Position numbers and translations under genes: made by a program. The notes under the pieces were generated by a model, which saw nothing but the letters and a program-made list of their open reading frames with translations, was not told where the DNA came from and did no database searches. Positions 41,202 to 45,468 of a DNA stretch of 45,468 nt are shown in pieces; positions within the stretch are counted from its first letter, which is position 1; every line of letters starts with the position of its first letter. This DNA comes from an uncultured Oscillospiraceae bacterium (GTDB lineage Bacteria; Bacillota; Clostridia; Oscillospirales; Oscillospiraceae): contig CAKTLD010000003.1 in NCBI GenBank assembly GCA_934572445.1, positions 1 to 45,468 on the forward strand. Direction: 5' to 3'.

Positions 41202-41760
41202 AGTCGAAGAGATCGAATTTCCCCTCGATAAAGTGACGGTAATCGGGACTCTCTGCCGCGTTTTCGTATTCTTCCCGCATGGTTTTGCGTATCCAGGCGC
41301 GCAGCTGCTCATTTGCCTGTGAATAGCGCAGAATGTGCAGCAGACCCGCCTTTTCTGCACGGAGAATGGCCTCGTAGGCATCGGGCACAAACTCGCACGA
41401 GATGACCTCTGCGGATTTCTCGGACGTGACCGCGAACGGCACGTCGGAAACAGAGACGGTGTTAGCCGGTTCCGCGCTGTAGATATAGCCGGAAACGCCG
41501 GCATACGTTTCCTCCAGCGCGTTCGGATAGTATTCCTCCAGCCGCTGCACACCGCCCGCGTCAAAGCCGTAGGGCCCCCATTTTTCCCACCGGCCCGTGT
41601 GGACAAAACCAGTATCGCGGCAGTATTTTTCGATGGCGTTGCTCAGATAGACCAGCACATTTTCCCGCTTCTGCGAGAAATAGACGAGAGGGCGGCCGTG
41701 ATTGGAGACGTGCGGCGTGAGGACGGTGAGACCGCCAATGGGTGAGGCGTGATACAGCAA
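41200..41760 (-). CDS. Unknown protein with an ADP-ribosyltransferase-like N-terminal motif
   Basis: A 186-residue soluble protein, starting LYHASPIGGLTVLTPHVSNHGRPLVYFSQKRENVLVYLSNAIEKYCR (read in parts). The LYHAS...L.P opening followed by PLVYFS resembles the first strand and following segment of small ADP-ribosyltransferase folds (LYHGS...L.P...VYFS), with the histidine as NAD-binding residue. The later conserved glutamate cannot be placed with certainty (Glu residues occur in SAEVISCEFVPDAYEAIL). The initiation codon is a TTG with AAAGGAG ten bases upstream. It lies 68 bases after ricT on the same strand with a GC hairpin (41792-41821) between. The family relationship is a suggestion only. 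Confidence 0.6.
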   Translation of the reverse strand: MLYHASPIGGLTVLTPHVSNHGRPLVYFSQKRENVLVYLSNAIEKYCRDTGFVHTGRWEKWGPYGFDAGGVQRLEEYYPNALEETYAGVSGYIYSAEPANTVSVSDVPFAVTSEKSAEVISCEFVPDAYEAILRAEKAGLLHILRYSQANEQLRAWIRKTMREEYENAAESPDYRHFIEGKFDLFD

Positions 41761-41828
41761 GGGGCGCGCTCCTTTCCGCCTTTCGGCAAAGCCGCCGCGA
41801 GGCGCAAGCGCTCCGCGGCGGTCCCTGT

Positions 41829-43190
41829 TTATGCTTCGCTCTTCGGCGCGGCGCCTTCGCCGCCTCCGCCGCTGCGCCGGCGGCCTCTGCCGCCGCGATG
41901 GCTGCGGCGGCGCGGCTTATCCGCGCCGCTCTCGGCTTCCTCGGCCTTCGGATGGGGCGGCTTTGCCGCCTTCGGCGCGTCGGTGCGCTTTTCGGCGGGC
42001 TTCACCGTTCGGACAGCGCGCTTTTCGCCCTTTTCGCCGCGTGCCGGACGGTCACCGGCCGGCTTTTCGGCGCGCGGGGCGCGCTCTGCACGCTTTTCCG
42101 TGCTCTTTTCCGCGCTTTCGGCGGCGGGCTTGTCACCGCCGCGTCCGCGGCCTCTGCCGCCGCGATGGCCGCGTCCTCCCCTGCGGGAGCGGGCGGGACG
42201 CTTTTCGGCTTCTCCGTCCCCGGGCGCGTCGGTGCTTTCCGGCGGCGTCCATTTTTCGGCGGGAACGATGGGCTCGGCGGGGGAGAAGAAGCTTACCGCC
42301 AGCTGCGGCTCCTCCTCGACGGGCTCCTGATAGCGCTCGGGCAGCTCGGTGGGGAGCGCGATGCCGTCGCGCGAGCCCTTGCCGTTGCGCAGGACGCGGA
42401 TCTCGCAGTTGCGGTAGCGCTTGGAACTCTCGCTCTGGCCGTCCAGCCGCACGACGACCTGCTCGCGCAGGATGTCCACGCTGCTGACATTGCCGAGACC
42501 GTCGGGCGTTGCGACGAACGAGTCCTGCTTCGGGCAGCGGCGCACCGCGTCCTCGTAGGCGTTCTGCTCGTATTTGAGGCAGCACATGAGCCTGCCGCAG
42601 GTGCCGGAGATCTTCGTCGGGTTCAGGCTCAGGTTCTGCGTCTTGGCCATCTTGATCGAAACGGGAACAAAGTCGTCCAAAAACTGCGAGCAGCAGAAAG
42701 GCCTGCCGCAGATGCCGAGGCCGCCAAGCATCTTCGCCTCGTCGCGCACGCCGATCTGCCGCAGCTCGATGCGGGCGCGGAACACACCGGCCAAGTCGCG
42801 CACGAGCTCGCGGAAGTCCACGCGCCCGTCGGACGTGAAGAAAAAGATGATCTTGCTGCCGTCGAAGTTGCTCTCTACGCGCACGAGCTTCATGTCGAGC
42901 CCGCGCTCGGCGATCTTCTTCTGGCAGACCTCGAAAGCGTTCTTTTCGCGCGTTTTGTTGTAGGCGTAGGTGCGGTCGTCGTTCTCCGTAGCAACGCGCA
43001 CGAGCGGGCGCAGCGGCTGGACGACGGCGTCGTCCTCCACCTCATGGTTGCCCGAGACGCACTGGGCGTACTCGAGCCCCTGCGCGGTCTCGACGATGAC
43101 GAACTGGTTGGGTTCGACCGCGATGCCGTGCGGGTCAAAATAATATTCCTTGCATCCGCCGCGGAAGCGGACTCCAATTACTTCTGTCAA
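41829..43190 (-). CDS. ricT: RicT/YaaT (PSP1 family) regulator with a long RG-rich C-terminal tail
   Basis: A 453-residue protein. The first about 270 residues are the conserved RicT/PSP1 domain: VIGVRFRGGCKEYYFDP, YAYNKTREKNAFEVCQKKI, VESNFDGSKIIFFFTSDGRVDFRELVRDLAGVFRARIELRQIGVRDEAKMLGGLGICGRPFCCSQFL and GTCGRLMCCLKYEQ (read in parts). The clustered cysteines match those that bind iron-sulfur in the RicA-RicF-RicT complex, which aids RNase Y-dependent mRNA maturation and sporulation. The last about 170 residues are disordered and rich in Arg, Gly, Lys, Ala and Glu, with several RRGGRGHRGGRG-type blocks. That tail is absent in Bacillus RicT. The start is a TTG overlapping the holB stop, with GGAGG six bases upstream. 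Confidence 0.92.
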   Translation of the reverse strand: MTEVIGVRFRGGCKEYYFDPHGIAVEPNQFVIVETAQGLEYAQCVSGNHEVEDDAVVQPLRPLVRVATENDDRTYAYNKTREKNAFEVCQKKIAERGLDMKLVRVESNFDGSKIIFFFTSDGRVDFRELVRDLAGVFRARIELRQIGVRDEAKMLGGLGICGRPFCCSQFLDDFVPVSIKMAKTQNLSLNPTKISGTCGRLMCCLKYEQNAYEDAVRRCPKQDSFVATPDGLGNVSSVDILREQVVVRLDGQSESSKRYRNCEIRVLRNGKGSRDGIALPTELPERYQEPVEEEPQLAVSFFSPAEPIVPAEKWTPPESTDAPGDGEAEKRPARSRRGGRGHRGGRGRGRGGDKPAAESAEKSTEKRAERAPRAEKPAGDRPARGEKGEKRAVRTVKPAEKRTDAPKAAKPPHPKAEEAESGADKPRRRSHRGGRGRRRSGGGGEGAAPKSEA

Positions 43191-44041
43191 AGGGTTTCCT
43201 CCAATTCAACGGCGAAGCCCCCCAGAGTGGGGCCGACGCCGACATTATAACCGCAATGGCTGCGGTAGGTTTGCAGCAGGTCTATTGTGCCGAGTATTTG
43301 AGATTTTGTCAAGCGGGAGACAAGGAGCTGTGCGCTTTCCGCCGCCTCCGCGCGCGGGGAGGCACCGTAAAGGGAGAGCAGCGCGTCAGCCAGCAGCAGG
43401 CGCGTATCCTCAAAGAGCACGGCGAGATCGTCGCGTGAGAGCTTCTGTGTTTCGAGGCGCGCAAGAAATGACGCGCGGGACGCGCGCGATCCCCTGGCGA
43501 TCAGGCGCGCGAGTTCAAGCGCGCGTCCGTCGGGCACGCCGCCCTCTTCGATGGTGGGGGAGAGCTTGACCTCCACGCAGCGCGAACGGATGGTTTGCAG
43601 CAGCGCGGCGGGATTTTCCACGCAGAAGAAAAATGCCGCGTAGGCGGGCCCTTCCTCCACGAGCTTCAGAAGAACGTTTTGATCCTTTTCTGTCAGGACG
43701 GTGCAGTCCTCGAAAATGTAGATCTTGCGCGCGCCCTCGTTCGGACGGATGAACGCGTCGGCACGCATGGCGCGCACCGTATCGATCGAGAGCTCCTTGT
43801 GCTCTAAGTCCCGCACAAACGTGACGTCGGGGTGGATGTCCTGCATCACCTTGCGGCAGGCTGAGCAGGCGAGGCAGGGCTTCTGTGCGCCCGTGCACTC
43901 CATTGCCGCAGCGGCATAGCGCGCGGCGCTCACGCGCTCACCGCTGCCGCTGAAGATCAGCGCATGGGACAGCGCGCCGTTTTTCGCCGCGGCGCGCAGG
44001 CGCGCGGCGGTATCGGTTCTGGCAAACGCGGAAAGCTCCAT
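43187..44041 (-). CDS. holB: DNA polymerase III delta' subunit
   Basis: A 284-residue clamp-loader subunit. The N-terminal AAA+ domain has a degenerate P-loop (FSGSGERVSAAR), normal for delta'. A four-cysteine zinc site, CTGAQKPCLACSAC, is followed by HPDVTFV, the SIDTVRAMRADAF segment, KIYIFEDCTVLTEKDQNVLLKLVEEGP and the SRC sensor region in IRSRCVEVKL. The C-terminal domain is divergent. ATG 44041 begins the conserved sequence, though its ribosome site (TTGGGGG) is weak. It overlaps ricT by 4 bases, the usual clostridial and bacillary holB-ricT order, and has a clear promoter upstream. Confidence 0.92.
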   Translation of the reverse strand: MELSAFARTDTAARLRAAAKNGALSHALIFSGSGERVSAARYAAAAMECTGAQKPCLACSACRKVMQDIHPDVTFVRDLEHKELSIDTVRAMRADAFIRPNEGARKIYIFEDCTVLTEKDQNVLLKLVEEGPAYAAFFFCVENPAALLQTIRSRCVEVKLSPTIEEGGVPDGRALELARLIARGSRASRASFLARLETQKLSRDDLAVLFEDTRLLLADALLSLYGASPRAEAAESAQLLVSRLTKSQILGTIDLLQTYRSHCGYNVGVGPTLGGFAVELEETL

Positions 44042-44070
44042 CGGTACCCCCAATGCTCTAAATATATTGT

Positions 44071-44099
44071 AGTATAGCGCAAAACGCGGCAAAGTGCAA
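44071..44099 (-). promoter_or_regulatory. Promoter of the holB-ricT operon
   Basis: On the minus strand TTGCAC (44099-44094) and TATACT (44076-44071) with a 17-base spacer. Confidence 0.75.
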
Positions 44100-44109
44100 G
44101 AAAGTTATC

Positions 44110-44220
44110 TTGACTATTATGTGGATATATGGTACGGTAGGCTGTGTCTACTGCCGGGTAGGCATTGCGTTTGCAGAGCATCAGCAGGCCTTAGAAGATG
44201 CGCTGCGGGCGCTCTTTTTG
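44110..44220 (+). ncRNA. Structured leader with attenuator upstream of the Gdx gene (candidate guanidine riboswitch)
   Basis: A TTGACT at 44110-44115 is followed by a conserved-looking hairpin region: CGGTAG near 44135 can pair with CTGCCG near 44151, and two GGTAGGC copies flank it. A strong terminator comes next, then the gene for a guanidinium-type SMR exporter. This arrangement is typical of guanidine riboswitches. The sequence does not match guanidine-I, -II (ACGR loops) or -III; a type IV-like RNA is my best guess. The -10 box and thus the RNA 5' end are uncertain. Confidence 0.45.
44167..44220 (+). terminator. Terminator in the Gdx leader
   Basis: A 16-bp stem (44167-44182 with 44197-44212; one A-G mismatch and three G-U pairs) and a 14-base loop are followed by TCTTTTTGTTTT. 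It lies 38 bases before the gene start and upstream of the ribosome site, so it can act as an attenuator. Confidence 0.78.
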
Positions 44221-44257
44221 TTTTATGGAGGAATTTGAAAAAGGAGGAGCATGATCT

Positions 44258-44575
44258 ATGGCGTGGGGATATCTGGTGCTGGCGGGAGGGCTGGAGGTGT
44301 TCTGGGCAACATTTCTGAAATTATCCGAGGGGTTTACAAGACCGCTTTTTTCTGCGTTGACCGCAGTTGGGATGCTTGCGAGCTTTACGCTGCTCGCACA
44401 GGCGATGAAAACGCTTCCGCTTGGCACGGCCTATTCGGTCTGGACGGGGATCGGTGCGCTCGGGTCGCTGATCGTCGGGATCGCCGTGTTCAAGGAATCC
44501 GCCTCGCCGGTGCGTTTGCTTTTTGCCGCGCTGCTTTTGGCGGGGATCATCGGACTGAAGGCGACGGCACACTGA
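44258..44575 (+). CDS. gdx: SMR family guanidinium exporter (Gdx/SugE type)
   Basis: A 105-residue protein with four transmembrane helices that works as an antiparallel dimer. The central glutamate is Glu13 in GGLEVFWATFLKLSEGF. The signature of the Gdx subtype, LPLGTAYSVWTGIGALGSLIVGI, with Trp62, is intact and separates it from EmrE/Qac-type drug pumps. Known Gdx members export guanidinium in exchange for protons. AAAGGAGGAG precedes the ATG. The leader holds a structured RNA and terminator, in keeping with guanidine-dependent control. It forms a single-subunit exporter gene; no partner SMR is adjacent. Confidence 0.9.
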   Translation: MAWGYLVLAGGLEVFWATFLKLSEGFTRPLFSALTAVGMLASFTLLAQAMKTLPLGTAYSVWTGIGALGSLIVGIAVFKESASPVRLLFAALLLAGIIGLKATAH

Positions 44576-44673
44576 CGGACAGAGCAGAACACAGAATAGT
44601 GGGTATTTTATAAGAAAGAGCCAGGGATTTACAAAAAAGTCGGAAATACAGCAAAGAATTTTCCAAGTTCTTA

Positions 44674-44702
44674 TTGAAAGTCAGGGATTTTCTGTCTATA
44701 AT
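44674..44702 (+). promoter_or_regulatory. Promoter of ppdK
   Basis: TTGAAA at 44674-44679 and perfect TATAAT at 44697-44702 with a 17-base spacer, about 63 bases before the ATG. CAGGGATTT occurs twice, at 44622-44630 and inside the spacer at 44682-44690, exactly 60 bases apart. Confidence 0.8.
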
Positions 44703-44764
44703 AGTAGGGCTTGATATCTGTTTATTTGCAAACCACAGCGATACATTTTTAATGGAGGAATATT

Positions 44765-45468
44765 ATGAGCAAAAAGTATGTCTACCTGTTCTCGGAAGGC
44801 AACGCCACCATGCGCGAGCTTCTGGGCGGCAAGGGCGCGAACCTGGCCGAGATGACCAACATCGGTCTGCCTGTCCCCCAGGGCTTTACCATCACCACCG
44901 AGGCCTGCACCCAGTACTATGAAGATGGCCGCAAGATCAACGACGAGATCATGGCGGAGATCATGGAATACGTCGCCAAGATGGAAGAAGAGAACCACAA
45001 GAAGTTCGGCGACCTGAAGAACCCCCTGCTCGTCTCCGTTCGTTCCGGCGCGCGCGCTTCCATGCCCGGCATGATGGACACCATCCTCAACCTTGGCCTG
45101 AATGACGACGTCGTTGCCGCCATGATCGCCGGCAACCCCGACCCCAACTTTGAGCGCTTCGTTTACGACTCCTATCGCCGCTTCATCCAGATGTTCTCCG
45201 ACGTCGTTATGGAAGTGGGCAAGAAGTACTTTGAGCAGCTCATCGACGCGATGAAGGAAAAGCGCGGCGTCAAGCTCGACATCGAACTCACCGCGGCCGA
45301 CCTCAAGGAGCTGGCTGAGCAGTTCAAGGCCGAGTACAAGCAGCAGATCGGCGAGGACTTCCCCTCCGACCCCAAGACCCAGCTGTACGAAGCCATCCGC
45401 GCCGTGTTCCGCTCCTGGGACAACCCGCGCGCGAACGTCTATCGCCGCGACAACGACATCCCCTATTC
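44765..45468 (+). CDS. ppdK: Pyruvate, phosphate dikinase, N-terminal part (runs off the right edge)
   Basis: The first 234 codons of PPDK. The protein begins KKYVYLFSEGNATMRELLGGKGANLAEMTNIGLPVPQGFTITTEACTQYY, the N-terminal ATP-grasp nucleotide-binding domain. LLVSVRSGARASMPGMMDTILNLGLND, carrying the conserved arginine, and FERFVYDSYRRFIQMFSDVVMEV follow (all read in parts). The enzyme interconverts pyruvate, ATP and Pi with PEP, AMP and PPi, and in anaerobic Clostridia serves pyrophosphate-linked glycolysis. GGAGG lies six bases before the ATG. The phosphohistidine and PEP-binding domains are outside the window. Confidence 0.96.
   Translation, partial: MSKKYVYLFSEGNATMRELLGGKGANLAEMTNIGLPVPQGFTITTEACTQYYEDGRKINDEIMAEIMEYVAKMEEENHKKFGDLKNPLLVSVRSGARASMPGMMDTILNLGLNDDVVAAMIAGNPDPNFERFVYDSYRRFIQMFSDVVMEVGKKYFEQLIDAMKEKRGVKLDIELTAADLKELAEQFKAEYKQQIGEDFPSDPKTQLYEAIRAVFRSWDNPRANVYRRDNDIPY

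Overview
The window looks like chromosomal DNA of a high-GC anaerobic Firmicute, most likely a gut member of Oscillospiraceae/Ruminococcaceae-type Clostridia. The reasons are lipoproteins with Gram-positive lipoboxes, strong AGGAGG ribosome sites, ECF-type vitamin transporters, pyruvate-phosphate dikinase, RicT, LemA/DUF3137 and DUF6179/DUF6323 proteins, and clean sigma-A promoters with intrinsic terminators between genes. No integrase, transposase, phage gene, CRISPR array or rRNA is visible. There is one tRNA, Arg(CCT).

Layout. Positions 1-6040 (minus) form a sugar locus: a GH94 disaccharide phosphorylase and a phosphohexomutase, then a YesM/LytS-type sensor kinase and the start of a sugar-binding lipoprotein. 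Positions 6173-10502 (plus) hold a DUF3870 protein, a structured leader, a DUF819 membrane protein and two dipeptidases (PepD-like M20 and M19). A GH13 glycosidase follows on minus. Positions 12308-13789 hold a cobalamin riboswitch with a terminator platform in front of a DUF4430 anchored protein and an ECF S component, a B12-uptake unit. Then come a TetR regulator, a LysR regulator, a processive GT2 glycosyltransferase and a MATE transporter.

Positions 19002-28344 (plus) are the most unusual part. A MalT/LAL-type STAND-LuxR regulator is followed by a tight gene run: DUF2442, four related acidic lipoproteins, DUF3137, LemA, a second DUF3137 and a two-helix membrane peptide. The run ends in a terminator next to the minus-strand tRNA-Arg. 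I propose it as an undescribed envelope module.

Positions 28568-36177 are mainly housekeeping: pepF, typA, an overlapping DUF6323-DUF6179 pair, DUF2461 and GAPDH. A gap of about 380 bases follows; it holds a large three-way-junction-like inverted repeat. Positions 36478-39880 hold an ATPase-type kinase without a canonical phospho-acceptor histidine, mnmA, a 27-residue small ORF, a methyltransferase and another ECF S component. Positions 39909-44041 (minus) hold TfoX-N, a Cof-type HAD phosphatase, an ADP-ribosyltransferase-like unknown, RicT with a long RG-rich tail, and holB. The right end has a Gdx/SugE exporter behind a structured leader and terminator (candidate guanidine riboswitch) and the 5' part of ppdK.

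Start codons were moved downstream of the longest possible ORF wherever a ribosome site supported it. All family names come from recognising sequence by eye; no database search was run.
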